From the NCBI RefSeq assembly GCF_947253225.1, contig NZ_CAMXYR010000002.1, positions 1-62,102 of the forward strand: a DNA stretch of 62,102 bases. Reading direction: 5' to 3'. The stretch comes from an uncultured Anaerococcus sp. (lineage in GTDB: Bacteria; Bacillota; Clostridia; Tissierellales; Peptoniphilaceae). Each line of letters starts with the position of its first letter. Positions within the stretch are counted from its first letter, which is position 1. Positions 33,313-41,457 of this stretch are shown here, piece by piece. Below the pieces are notes generated by a model, which made no database searches, had not been told where the DNA came from, and was given only the letters and a program-made list of their open reading frames with translations. A program made the translations under genes and the position numbers.

Positions 33313-33619
33313 GGAATAGAAATACTTCTCTAATCTTTTGGAATTTGATAAGCTAAAGTAAGGGAAGTATTTTTGAAAATGATTAGTGTCTAAAAAGTCA
33401 TTTTATAAATAGGAAAACTTTATTATTAACTTATATGCAAAATCACTTGCGGATAGAAAAAATGTTTGTTTATGTAAGAAATCGTTGACAAAATTTCTCT
33501 TTTAGTATATATTTGATGTATAGAGGCGAGTTTCATATAAGAATCTTGCTAAAGACGATTTCAAATAAAAATCAAGGAAATAAGGAAATCGTTTATTATA
33601 ATATTCAAGGGAGGATGTT
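33313..33619 (+). promoter_or_regulatory. Intergenic region upstream of the sugar ABC operon
   Basis: 307 bp. After the thiamine terminator lies a sigma-A promoter, TTGACA (33485-33490), 17-nt spacer and TATATT (33508-33513). Three related elements share GAAATCG: 33478-33489 (over the -35), 33551-33562 (inverted) and 33585-33596 (just before the ribosome site). They resemble degenerate GAAAnCGnTTTC operators of LacI-family proteins or CcpA, in fitting positions for repression. Confidence 0.6.
33320..33375 (+). terminator. Thiamine operon terminator
   Basis: AAATACTTCTCT (33320-33331) pairs with AGGGAAGTATTT (33361-33372), with one wobble, and is followed by a short T run. The loop of 29 nt is long, which lowers confidence. 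Confidence 0.55.
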
Positions 33620-34720
33620 ATGAATATTAAAAAGTTTACAGGACTAGCACTAGCGATGGCACTTTCTCTAGGCCTTACAGCTTGCGGAAACAACAAGCCA
33701 GCTGATGAAGGTAAAGACGAAAAAAAGACAGAAGATGCCGCTAAGGTTGATGAAGGTAAGGAAGAAGGCAAAGAAGAAAAGAAATCTGATGGAAAAGCTA
33801 AAAAAATTGCTGTTCTTCTCTACAATGGATCTGATACATATATCGCATCTGTTCGTCAACAACTAGAAAAATTGGACAAGGAAGATGATTCTATCGAATT
33901 GGTATTCCAAGATGGTCAAAATAACCAAGGAACTCAAACTGACCAACTTAACAACATCATCGCCCAAGGAGTAGACGGAATCTTCATGAACATAGTAGAT
34001 ATTTCTGCTGCACCAACAGCAATATCAACTATTAAGGCAAGCGGTATTCCAACAACTTTCTTCAACAGGGATATGACCGAAGCTATGAAAGAAGATGACC
34101 TAAAAGACTTCCTATTCATAGGAACAGATGCTCCTGAAGCTGGAAAGATGCAAGGTCAAATCCTCACAGACCTTTGGAAGAAAGGCAACATGGACAGAAA
34201 CAAAAACGGAGTTTTGGACTATGTAATGCTAAATGGTGGACTAGATAACCCTGAAGCTCAAGCAAGAACAGAATATTCAGTTAAAACACTAGAAGAAAAT
34301 GGCATTAAGGTTAAAGAAGTTGCCTTCCAAGATGCTAAATGGGATACAGACAAGGCAAAAACAGCTATGGATACTTGGCTACAAACTAACCAAGACGATA
34401 TTGATGCAGTTATAGCTAACAACGACGGAATGGCAATCGGAGCTATATCAGCTCTCCAAGCTGTAGGAATGAATACAGGTTCATCAAAAGATAACATGGT
34501 TGTTGTTGGTGTTGACGCAACAGACCTTGCAGTAGCAGAAATTGACAAGGGAACAATGTCTGGAACAGTTAAACAAGATGCTGAAGGAATGGCTAAAGCC
34601 CTAGTTGATACAATGAAAAATAGACTAGAAAATAACGACTTCATTAAAGGAACTCAATACAAACTTGGTAAAGACAACAAATCAATAAGAATTGATTACC
34701 AAATTTACACAGGTAAATAA
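33620..34720 (+). CDS. mglB: Galactose/methyl-galactoside-type sugar-binding lipoprotein
   Basis: Extracellular substrate-binding protein of a carbohydrate ABC importer (periplasmic-binding type 1 fold). 366 residues. Signal peptide and lipobox LGLTAC make Cys22 the lipid anchor; a charged Glu/Lys-rich linker follows (about 25-60). The sugar-binding lobes show KKIAVLLYNGSDTYI, the calcium-site-like DMDRNKNGVLDYVMLNG and AVIANNDGMAIGAISALQ, which are MglB-like. MglB proteins bind galactose or glucose; the exact sugar here is an inference. GGAGG precedes the ATG, and three LacI/CcpA-like elements lie upstream. Confidence 0.88.
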   Translation: MNIKKFTGLALAMALSLGLTACGNNKPADEGKDEKKTEDAAKVDEGKEEGKEEKKSDGKAKKIAVLLYNGSDTYIASVRQQLEKLDKEDDSIELVFQDGQNNQGTQTDQLNNIIAQGVDGIFMNIVDISAAPTAISTIKASGIPTTFFNRDMTEAMKEDDLKDFLFIGTDAPEAGKMQGQILTDLWKKGNMDRNKNGVLDYVMLNGGLDNPEAQARTEYSVKTLEENGIKVKEVAFQDAKWDTDKAKTAMDTWLQTNQDDIDAVIANNDGMAIGAISALQAVGMNTGSSKDNMVVVGVDATDLAVAEIDKGTMSGTVKQDAEGMAKALVDTMKNRLENNDFIKGTQYKLGKDNKSIRIDYQIYTGK

Positions 34721-34729
34721 TAGCGATGA

Positions 34730-34762
34730 TACAGTCTATATAAGTTTCTTATATAGACTGTA
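34730..34762 (+). other. Perfect 15-bp hairpin between mglB and mglA
   Basis: TACAGTCTATATAAG (34730-34744) and CTTATATAGACTGTA (34748-34762) pair perfectly around TTT. No T tract follows. Such hairpins after binding-protein genes are known to stabilise the upstream mRNA or partly stop transcription, giving more binding protein than transporter. Confidence 0.8.
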
Positions 34763-34781
34763 ATACTATAAAGAGGAAGAT

Positions 34782-36278
34782 ATGAGTAATTTATTAGAGA
34801 TGAGAGGGATCACAAAGACCTTCCCAGGTGTAAAGGCCCTAGATAAGGTTGACTTCACCCTGAAAAAAGGAACTGTCCATGCTCTTATGGGAGAAAATGG
34901 TGCAGGTAAGTCTACCCTTATGAAATGTCTTTTCGGTATTTATACTCCTGACAGTGGTGATATTTACATAGATGGTCAAAAAGTTTCCTACAAGGGAGCG
35001 AAGGATGCCTTGGATAGTGGGGTGGCGATGGTTCACCAAGAGCTAAACCAAGTATCTATGCGATCAGTTGCTGAAAATATTATGCTCGGGAGATTTCCAG
35101 TTAAGCATGGACTTATTGATAGCAAGACTATGTATAGGAAAACCCAAGAAATATTTGATAAGCTTGGTCTTGATTTCGATCCTAAAAAAATTATCGGAAA
35201 ATATTCAGTAGCAGAAAGACAACTTATAGAAATAGCTAAGGCTGTATCCTACAATGCCAAAATCTTAGTTTTAGATGAGCCAACCAGCTCCCTTACCGAA
35301 AACGAGGTAGACAAATTATTTGAGATTATTAATAAACTAAGAGATGAGGGAGTAGGAATAATCTATATTTCTCACAAGATGGAAGAGATTCTTTCTATTT
35401 CAGACTATGTTACTGTCATGAGAGATGGACAATTTATTGCAGAAAAAAGGGCAGAAGAGCTTACCAAGGATGAAATTATCAAACTTATGGTAGGTAGAAA
35501 GCTAGATTCAACGAGCTTTAATGCAGATAAGTATGTGAGAGATGAAATCCTCCTTGAGGTTAAAAATCTTACAGGTAAATACAAGCCATCTGTCGATAAT
35601 GTAAGCTTTACCCTAAGAAAGGGCGAAGTTTTGGGCCTAGCTGGTCTTGTTGGTTCAAGGAGAACTGAACTTGTCGAAACTATATTTGGGATTAGACAAA
35701 AATTGAGTGGAGAGATTATCCTAAATGGCCTAGAAATAGATAATAAAAACCCTGAAACAGCGATTAAGAATGACTTTGCTCTTGTTACAGAAGAAAGAAG
35801 AGCAACAGGTATATATCCCTTTGCAGATATTAGATTTAATGCAACTATAGCCAACATCAAGGCTTATTCTAAGAATGGAGTGGTCAATGACAAGGCCTTA
35901 ATTGAAAATACAAATAGAGTTATTGAATCAATGAAGGTTAAAACTCCTAGTCAACGCACCAAGATAATGAACCTATCTGGAGGTAACCAACAAAAGGTAA
36001 TTATCGGTCGTTGGTTGTTGACAGATCCAGATGTTCTTCTCCTAGACGAACCTACTAGAGGAATAGATGTAGGTGCGAAGTATGAAATCTACAAGCTTAT
36101 AGAAGAATTGGCGAGTGCAGGCAAGTCCGTAATCTTCATATCATCTGAAATGGCAGAACTACAAATGATATGTAACAGGATTATGGTAATGAGCAACGGC
36201 AAACTTGCAGGTATTGAAGAAAATGATGAAAATCTAACACAAGAAAAAATAATGGCCCTTCAGGCTAAGTATGTATAG
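34782..36278 (+). CDS. mglA: Sugar ABC transporter ATP-binding protein, MglA type
   Basis: Double ATPase of 498 residues that drives monosaccharide import. The first half has Walker A GENGAGKSTLMKCLFG and Walker B ILVLDEPTSSLTENE; the second half has the degenerate GLVGSRRTELVETIFG, signature LSGGNQQKVIIGRWL and Walker B VLLLDEPTRGIDVG. Such asymmetry is the rule for MglA/RbsA/XylG. AAGAGGAAG precedes the ATG, and mglC follows after 7 bp. Confidence 0.93.
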   Translation: MSNLLEMRGITKTFPGVKALDKVDFTLKKGTVHALMGENGAGKSTLMKCLFGIYTPDSGDIYIDGQKVSYKGAKDALDSGVAMVHQELNQVSMRSVAENIMLGRFPVKHGLIDSKTMYRKTQEIFDKLGLDFDPKKIIGKYSVAERQLIEIAKAVSYNAKILVLDEPTSSLTENEVDKLFEIINKLRDEGVGIIYISHKMEEILSISDYVTVMRDGQFIAEKRAEELTKDEIIKLMVGRKLDSTSFNADKYVRDEILLEVKNLTGKYKPSVDNVSFTLRKGEVLGLAGLVGSRRTELVETIFGIRQKLSGEIILNGLEIDNKNPETAIKNDFALVTEERRATGIYPFADIRFNATIANIKAYSKNGVVNDKALIENTNRVIESMKVKTPSQRTKIMNLSGGNQQKVIIGRWLLTDPDVLLLDEPTRGIDVGAKYEIYKLIEELASAGKSVIFISSEMAELQMICNRIMVMSNGKLAGIEENDENLTQEKIMALQAKYV

Positions 36279-36285
36279 GTGAATT

Positions 36286-37317
36286 ATGGAAAACACAAGT
36301 AAAAAGCAATTCAATTTTAAAGAATTCATATTAAATAACGCTCTGGTTATCATAATTGCAGCCCTAATTGTGGGAATAATTATTGTTGACCCGACTTTTA
36401 TAACAAATCCAAGAAATATAATTAATATTTTATCTCAAACAGCAACTAGGCTTTTCATAGCCTTGGGAACTGGAGGCTTATTAATCCTTGCGGGTACTGA
36501 CCTTTCAGCAGGTAGGATAGTTGGTTTTACAGCAGCTATAGCTGGTGCCCTCCTCCAATCTCCAGATTTTGCTCAAAAATTCTTCCCTAATATCCAAAGA
36601 CCTTCTCTTTTGGCAGGACTCTTTGCAGCTATAGCCATAGGAGCTGTATGTGGTGCCTTCAACGGATTCGGTGTGGCTTACTTAAAGCTTCACGCCTTCA
36701 TTACCTCCCTGGGTGTGCAACTTGCAATCTTTGGTATCCTCCAGCTCTTTATAGCTGCAAACCCTTATGGTCCTCAACCAATTGGTGGTTTCGATGAAAA
36801 ATATGCCAATGTAGTTAGGGGTGGCTTTACAATTCCAGGAACAGAATTACAATTTCCATATCTTATAATTTATGCTGCCATAGCTTCAGTTGTGATGTGG
36901 TTTATTTGGAACAAAACAGTCTTGGGTAAGAATATGTTCGCCGTTGGAGGTAACCCAGAAGCTGCCGAAGTATCAGGAATCAATGTTACTAGGACAATTA
37001 TGATTGTCTTTATAATATCTGGTATTATGTATGGTTTGTCAGGTTTCCTCGAAGGCCCAAGACTAGGTTCTGTTACAACAACAACTGGAGAAGCTTATGA
37101 CCTAGATGCTATCGAAGCTTGTCTTATAGGAGGAGTTTCATTTTCAGGTGGTATAGGAACAATCCCTGGTATAGTTTTGGGTTCAATAATCCTTCAAGTA
37201 ATTAACTATGGACTTCTCTATATAGGTCTTAATTCTTATGTCCAAATAATTATTAAGGGAATTTTGATAATCTTAACAGTAGCCCTAGATACAAGAAAGA
37301 GAATAAACAAGAAATAA
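36286..37317 (+). CDS. mglC: Sugar ABC transporter permease, MglC type
   Basis: 343-residue permease of the BPD_transp_2 family with about nine hydrophobic helices. It starts FILNNALVIIIAALIVGIII; GTGGLLILAGTDLSAGRIVG and the NPEAAEVSGINVTR cytoplasmic EAA-like loop couple to MglA. GEAYDLDAIEACLIGGVSFSGG near the C-terminus is typical for Mgl/Rbs permeases. It is followed after 37 bp by a sugar kinase gene in the same direction. Confidence 0.93.
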   Translation: MENTSKKQFNFKEFILNNALVIIIAALIVGIIIVDPTFITNPRNIINILSQTATRLFIALGTGGLLILAGTDLSAGRIVGFTAAIAGALLQSPDFAQKFFPNIQRPSLLAGLFAAIAIGAVCGAFNGFGVAYLKLHAFITSLGVQLAIFGILQLFIAANPYGPQPIGGFDEKYANVVRGGFTIPGTELQFPYLIIYAAIASVVMWFIWNKTVLGKNMFAVGGNPEAAEVSGINVTRTIMIVFIISGIMYGLSGFLEGPRLGSVTTTTGEAYDLDAIEACLIGGVSFSGGIGTIPGIVLGSIILQVINYGLLYIGLNSYVQIIIKGILIILTVALDTRKRINKK

Positions 37318-37354
37318 TAGCTATAAGATTTTAGGATTGTGATAGGAGAAATAA

Positions 37355-38263
37355 ATGAGAAGAAATATTTATCTTGGGGTTGATGGAGGTGGAACCAAAA
37401 CAGCCTTCTTGCTTGAAGTAGAAGGAGAAAGGTTTGAGTCTAAGCAAATCACCATCCACCCCAAACAAGTAAGCAAACAACAATTTTATGAGATAATGAA
37501 ATTGGGAGTTGAAGATGTTTGCCAAAGTGCTGGGATAAGTCCAGAAGAGATAGCCTATACCTTTGTTGCAGCTCCAGGATATGGCCAATATCCTGATACT
37601 GAAGCCTATATAGACGAAGGAATCAAAGATGCAATCGGATCTACTAGGTTTACAGTTGCTAATGACTGTGTGAATGGCTGGGCTGGCTCTCTAAACGCTC
37701 AACCAGGCATCAACCTTGTCCTAGGGACAGGTCAAATTGGTTATGGAGTTGACGAAGATGGAAATTCCATGAGGTCTGGTGGCTGGGGTCCTCTTCTAGG
37801 AGATGAGGCAAGTGGCTACTATATAGGTCTAAAAATTCTAAACCATTTCACAAAAATGAGTGATGGAAGAAAAGAAAAAACCATCCTCTATGGCCTCATC
37901 AAAAATAGACTTGGCATAGAAGATGATATGGAAATAATCGATCTAGCTGAGAAAATGAAGAGAGATGAGATTGCAGATCTTTCCAAAATTTTTGCTGATG
38001 GTCTCGATCAGGATGATCCATATTGCAAAATCCTCCTAGATAAGCTTGCCGAAGAAGCATCAAGTGTTATTGATTCGATAATTAGAGGATTAAACTTCAA
38101 AGACCCAATAAAAGTGTCCTACTCTGGAGGAGTATTCAACCTAGGAGCTAGGCTAATCAAAAAAATAGAAGAAAAATCTACTTACCCTATCAAAATTCAA
38201 AAACCTTACACTAATCCATCAGAAGGAGCTTTAATTCTCGCAAAAATTAAAGAAAATAAGTAA
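37355..38263 (+). CDS. BadF/BadG-type ATPase, probable N-acetylhexosamine or sugar kinase
   Basis: 302 residues of the ASKHA fold. The phosphate-1 motif YLGVDGGGTKTAFLLE, the adenosine motif NDCVNGWAGSLN with GINLVLGTGQIGYG, the SGGWGPLLGDEASGYYIG signature and the late VSYSGGVFNLG match the BadF/BadG/BcrA/BcrD family that includes human-type N-acetylglucosamine kinase. It is not a ROK kinase: no CxCGxxGC zinc motif is seen. AGGAG precedes the ATG at 37355. Being last in the mgl operon, it probably phosphorylates the imported sugar. Substrate is inferred, not shown. Confidence 0.82.
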   Translation: MRRNIYLGVDGGGTKTAFLLEVEGERFESKQITIHPKQVSKQQFYEIMKLGVEDVCQSAGISPEEIAYTFVAAPGYGQYPDTEAYIDEGIKDAIGSTRFTVANDCVNGWAGSLNAQPGINLVLGTGQIGYGVDEDGNSMRSGGWGPLLGDEASGYYIGLKILNHFTKMSDGRKEKTILYGLIKNRLGIEDDMEIIDLAEKMKRDEIADLSKIFADGLDQDDPYCKILLDKLAEEASSVIDSIIRGLNFKDPIKVSYSGGVFNLGARLIKKIEEKSTYPIKIQKPYTNPSEGALILAKIKENK

Positions 38264-38269
38264 GCAAAA

Positions 38270-38313
38270 AGACCTCCCGTCCTCATAAAGCGACTGGGAG
38301 GTCTATATTTTAT
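38270..38313. terminator. Terminator of the sugar operon, likely bidirectional
   Basis: AGACCTCCC (38270-38278) pairs with GGGAGGTCT (38296-38304) and is followed by ATATTTTATA. It lies between two converging units. Confidence 0.85.
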
Positions 38314-38318
38314 ACTTT

Positions 38319-38567
38319 TTATAGAAATTCAACGTCCTTTTCATTTATGACCTTGGAAGGAACTCCAACCCTAGCACAAGCTCTTACTTCTTCGTAGCCA
38401 TTGAGTCTGTCCCTAAAATACAAAAATCTTTTTAGATTTGCCATGGATTCTGTGATGTTATAAAAGGAAATCCCATCATATTTTTCGGGATTATTTTTCC
38501 TATCAGCTATAAGCAAGGCACAATCTGGACACTTATCGCTTACAAAAATTTCTATCTTATCAGTCAT
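38319..38567 (-). CDS. Glutaredoxin-like CPDC thiol protein
   Basis: 82 residues with a thioredoxin-fold start: IEIFVSDKCPDCALLIADR carries the CPDC active-site pair, and VRACARVGVPSKVINEKDV holds the cis-proline region (GVPS). Related small proteins are annotated as glutaredoxin-related. The partner is unknown. It is the last gene of a minus-strand pair, overlapping folA by 4 bp, which could link thiol redox to the NADPH enzyme upstream or be chance. Confidence 0.75.
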   Translation of the reverse strand: MTDKIEIFVSDKCPDCALLIADRKNNPEKYDGISFYNITESMANLKRFLYFRDRLNGYEEVRACARVGVPSKVINEKDVEFL

Positions 38568-39046
38568 TTGACCCTCCTATATCTTACATATTCAAAAGAT
38601 ACCCCATCTTCAGTAAAAGTATCAGATTTATCATAAATTTCCCAATCCTCATCAGAGTCAAAATTGTGAAGGAAGGTATCTGCTTCTTTTTTGCCATTGA
38701 TTTTTGTGATGATAGCCTCATCGCAAAAGGGCAGAAAAATTTCGACAATTTTTTCTCCGCCTATTACAAAGGATTCTTTGGAACTTATCTTAACATAAGA
38801 AACAACATCAGCTGGATTTGAAAAAACGACTCCATCGCTAATTTTATACTTAGGATTTTTCGATAGAACAATATTTTCCCTAGCAAGAAGCCCTCCTCCC
38901 ATAGACTCGTAAGTTTTCCTACCCATAATACAAATATTATTAAGTGTAGTAGCTTTGAAATGTTTAAGGTCTGAGGCGATATGGTAGAGCATCTTGCCGT
39001 CCTTGCCAATGCCCCAATTTTTATCAACTGCTAAAATGATTTTCAT
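38564..39046 (-). CDS. folA: Dihydrofolate reductase
   Basis: Reduces dihydrofolate to tetrahydrofolate with NADPH. 160 residues. The N-terminal ILAVDKNWGIGKDGKMLYHI (WGIG loop), the substrate aspartate in ASDLKHFKATT, NICIMGRKTYESMGG and FVIGGEKIVEIFLP are all in place. LYHIASDL replaces the common LPWHLPEDL, a normal type of variation. No thyA is adjacent. It begins 8 bp downstream of the Cof phosphatase gene on the minus strand, so it is part of that operon. Confidence 0.94.
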   Translation of the reverse strand: MKIILAVDKNWGIGKDGKMLYHIASDLKHFKATTLNNICIMGRKTYESMGGGLLARENIVLSKNPKYKISDGVVFSNPADVVSYVKISSKESFVIGGEKIVEIFLPFCDEAIITKINGKKEADTFLHNFDSDEDWEIYDKSDTFTEDGVSFEYVRYRRVK

Positions 39047-39054
39047 AGAGCTAC

Positions 39055-39852
39055 CTACAAGATAAACTTCTCCAAGTAATAGGCTATACCATCTTCGTCG
39101 TTGGATAGGGTGATATAGTCGGCTATTTGTTTGATACCTTCCACAGCATTGCCCATAGCAACTCCAACGCCTGCGATTTTTATCATAGTTTCATCGTTCA
39201 TTTCATCGCCAAAGGCAATGATATCTTTTTGGTCTATGCCAAAAATATCTGCAATCTCTAGGAGACTTTTGCCCTTGGATGGACCTTTTGGCATTACTTC
39301 ATAATAGAATCTTGCAGATTTGACTTGCTCGGTTACATCTCCGAATTTTTCTTTAAGCTTTTGGCTAGGCTCTTCAATCCTATCTGGATCTTGGGCAAAG
39401 AGGATTTTGTTAGGGGCGAAGTCGATTATATCTTCAAGGTTTTCTACGATTTTATAGTCCATCTTGAGCATGGTTGCCTCACCCTTGGGATATTTGTTTT
39501 CGTATCTGGTGTATATGGTATTTTCGTAAGGAAGGATTATTTCAAGATCCAAATTCTTGGAAAACTTTACAATCTCCCTTGCAAGGTCTACATCCATAGG
39601 GTGGCTTGTTAGGGTCTTGTGGGTTTTGCAATCGGTGATTGCTCCACCGTTGTAGGTTGACAAGAGCCCTCCATATTTTTCAAATTCCAAAATTTCTGCA
39701 AGTTCCCTGGCTCCAGGGGTTGGTCTACCTGTTACTATGACTACCTTGTGACCTTGTTTCATCGCCCTAATCAAGGTGTCCTTGGTTTTGGGGCTTATTT
39801 GTTTTTTGCTAGTGATGAGGGTTCCATCTATATCTAATCCGATTAATTTCAT
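39055..39852 (-). CDS. Cof-type HAD phosphatase (copy 2 of a tandem pair)
   Basis: 265-residue haloacid dehalogenase-like hydrolase of the Cof subfamily IIB. Motif I is GLDIDGTLITSKKQIS, motif II VIVTGRP, motif III lysine in KGKSLLEIADIFGI, and motif IV IIAFGDEMNDETMIKIAGVG. Such enzymes remove phosphate from sugar phosphates, FMN or PLP; the substrate is unknown. It overlaps by one base with a close paralogue upstream, so the pair arose by tandem duplication. Confidence 0.92.
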   Translation of the reverse strand: MKLIGLDIDGTLITSKKQISPKTKDTLIRAMKQGHKVVIVTGRPTPGARELAEILEFEKYGGLLSTYNGGAITDCKTHKTLTSHPMDVDLAREIVKFSKNLDLEIILPYENTIYTRYENKYPKGEATMLKMDYKIVENLEDIIDFAPNKILFAQDPDRIEEPSQKLKEKFGDVTEQVKSARFYYEVMPKGPSKGKSLLEIADIFGIDQKDIIAFGDEMNDETMIKIAGVGVAMGNAVEGIKQIADYITLSNDEDGIAYYLEKFIL

Positions 39853-40661
39853 TATTTTTCCTTTAATATATTTTCTCTTACAAAGTGGGCTATGCCATCT
39901 TCGTCGTTACTTAGGGTTACTCGGTCAGCAATTTCCTTGAGGGATTTTGTAGCGTTGCCCATAGCAACTCCCACACCTGCCTTCTCAATCATTTCTAGGT
40001 CGTTTATTTCATCGCCAAAGGCGTAGGTGTCCTTTTGGTCTATGCCAAAATATTCTGCAATTTCTCCAATAGCCCTGCCCTTGTTGATTCCCTTAGGCAT
40101 ACAATCAAGAAATTGGGGCATGGCGTGGATGGGATTTGCAACTTGCCCGAATTTTTGGGCGAAAATTTCTTTATTCTTTTCTATGGTTTGTGGAAGAGCA
40201 GTAAAGAGAACCTTATTTACTGGAAAATTTAGAGACCTTGTAAGATTTTCACAAATCCTATACTCCATCCTATTTTTCTTGGCGAGAAAGTCTAGGCTAT
40301 AAGCGTTCTTTTTTTCTGCAAGAATTTCTCCCTTATGGTAGATGAGAACATCAAAGCCCAAACTTTTTCCGAAAGCCATCATTTCTTTGGCAATGTCTTG
40401 GTCTATTTGATGGTTTATTATCGACCTATTTTCCTTGGGAGCAAAGACATTTGCTCCATTTGATGAGGCGATAAGTCCGCCATATTTTTCAAATTCAAGC
40501 TCATCTCCTAGATACTTACTGGCATAAAAGTCCCTTCCTGTTATAATTACGACCTTATGACAAGCCTTGCTCGCCTCTATCAAAGTAGCCCTTGTGAAGT
40601 CGCTTATTTCATTGGTGCTCGTTAGAAGTGTTCCATCCAGGTCTACTGCTATTAGTTTCAC
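39852..40661 (-). CDS. Cof-type HAD phosphatase (copy 1 of a tandem pair)
   Basis: 269 residues, paralogous to the next gene: AVDLDGTLLTSTNEIS (motif I), VVIITGRDFYASKYLG (motif II), NKGRAIGEIAEYFGI (motif III) and YAFGDEINDLEMIEKAGVG (motif IV), with near-identical ends (VTLSNDEDGIA). GGAGG lies before the ATG on the minus strand. The central cap domains differ more than the catalytic core, which suggests different substrates. Confidence 0.92.
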   Translation of the reverse strand: MKLIAVDLDGTLLTSTNEISDFTRATLIEASKACHKVVIITGRDFYASKYLGDELEFEKYGGLIASSNGANVFAPKENRSIINHQIDQDIAKEMMAFGKSLGFDVLIYHKGEILAEKKNAYSLDFLAKKNRMEYRICENLTRSLNFPVNKVLFTALPQTIEKNKEIFAQKFGQVANPIHAMPQFLDCMPKGINKGRAIGEIAEYFGIDQKDTYAFGDEINDLEMIEKAGVGVAMGNATKSLKEIADRVTLSNDEDGIAHFVRENILKEK

Positions 40662-40681
40662 TTATTCCTCCATTTTCTAAT

Positions 40682-40720
40682 AAAAAAGGCTGCCTAGAGC
40701 AAAAATCCCCTAAGCAGTCC
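40682..40720 (-). terminator. Terminator of the IIA gene (minus strand)
   Basis: On the minus strand GGACTGCTTAGG pairs with CTAGGCAGCC, with one mismatch and wobbles, followed by TTTTTT. It separates the IIA gene from the HAD operon. Confidence 0.75.
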
Positions 40721-40733
40721 TCAAAAATTTATT

Positions 40734-41303
40734 CTAGCTAAGTTTGAGTAGGTCAGCCCCATGGCTTACTTGACCGATGTTGAGCTTATCTATTGTCTTA
40801 CCTTCTGCGTTTGTTACTATAACTGGTGATTGGATTTCCTTGCCAGCTGCTTTAATTTGTTCGATATCAAATTCGATTAGTAGGTCCCCACATTTAACTT
40901 CATCATCACTTGCGACTCTTATGGTAAATGGCTTACCTTCAAGTTCTACTGTATCAAGACCAACGTGGATTAAGAGGTCAGTGCCCTTGGTTGATGTAAT
41001 TCCAACAGCGTGACCTGTTTCAGCAAGCATGGAAACTTTACCATCTACTGGAGCAAATACCTTTCCTTCGCTAGGAATGATGATTACACCCTTGCCTACA
41101 ATTTCTTGAGCGAAAACTGGGTCTACACATTCCTTGATGTCCTTTGCTTCTCCAGTAATTGGAGCAAGAATTATTTCTTCTTTGTCTATAGCATCTTCAA
41201 CCACATCTTCGATTTTCTCAGCTTCTTTCTTAATTTCTTCTTTGAGTTCTTCTCTTTTTTCTTCTGCAGAGAATACACTTTTAAGCTTATCTAAAAATGA
41301 CAT
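40734..41303 (-). CDS. PTS glucose-type IIA component
   Basis: 189 residues. The EIIA-Glc core (about 45-189) contains IIIPSEGKVFAPVDGKVS, the helper histidine in GHAVGITSTKGTD and the phosphorylated histidine in LLIHVGLDTVELEG. The first 40 residues are a highly charged helix (EEKREELKEEIKKEAEKI) that is longer than in Crr and may be an interaction tail. No IIBC lies beside it, so this stand-alone IIA may serve separate sugar permeases or regulate uptake. HPr (17759) would phosphorylate it. AGGAGG precedes the ATG on the minus strand. Confidence 0.93.
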   Translation of the reverse strand: MSFLDKLKSVFSAEEKREELKEEIKKEAEKIEDVVEDAIDKEEIILAPITGEAKDIKECVDPVFAQEIVGKGVIIIPSEGKVFAPVDGKVSMLAETGHAVGITSTKGTDLLIHVGLDTVELEGKPFTIRVASDDEVKCGDLLIEFDIEQIKAAGKEIQSPVIVTNAEGKTIDKLNIGQVSHGADLLKLS

Positions 41304-41374
41304 ACTAGCCTCCTTTTTTTTCAGATATCATTACTTATATTTAATATACTAACTTTTGAAAAAAAATCACACCT

Positions 41375-41417
41375 TGTAACAAATGTTACAGATAAATAAA
41401 ATATTTTATCCTATACT
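41375..41417 (+). promoter_or_regulatory. Crp/Fnr (HcpR)-type operator and hcp promoter
   Basis: TGTAACAAATGTTACA (41375-41390) is a perfect 6-bp inverted repeat with a 4-bp spacer, the layout of Crp/Fnr-family sites. TATACT (41412-41417) is a -10 without a proper -35. If transcription starts at about 41424, the site is centred near -41.5, the class II activator position. A Crp/Fnr regulator gene lies 2.4 kb downstream. Confidence 0.75.
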
Positions 41418-41457
41418 TAATACAGTTAAGAAATTAAAGCAAGCAAAGGAGAGATAT

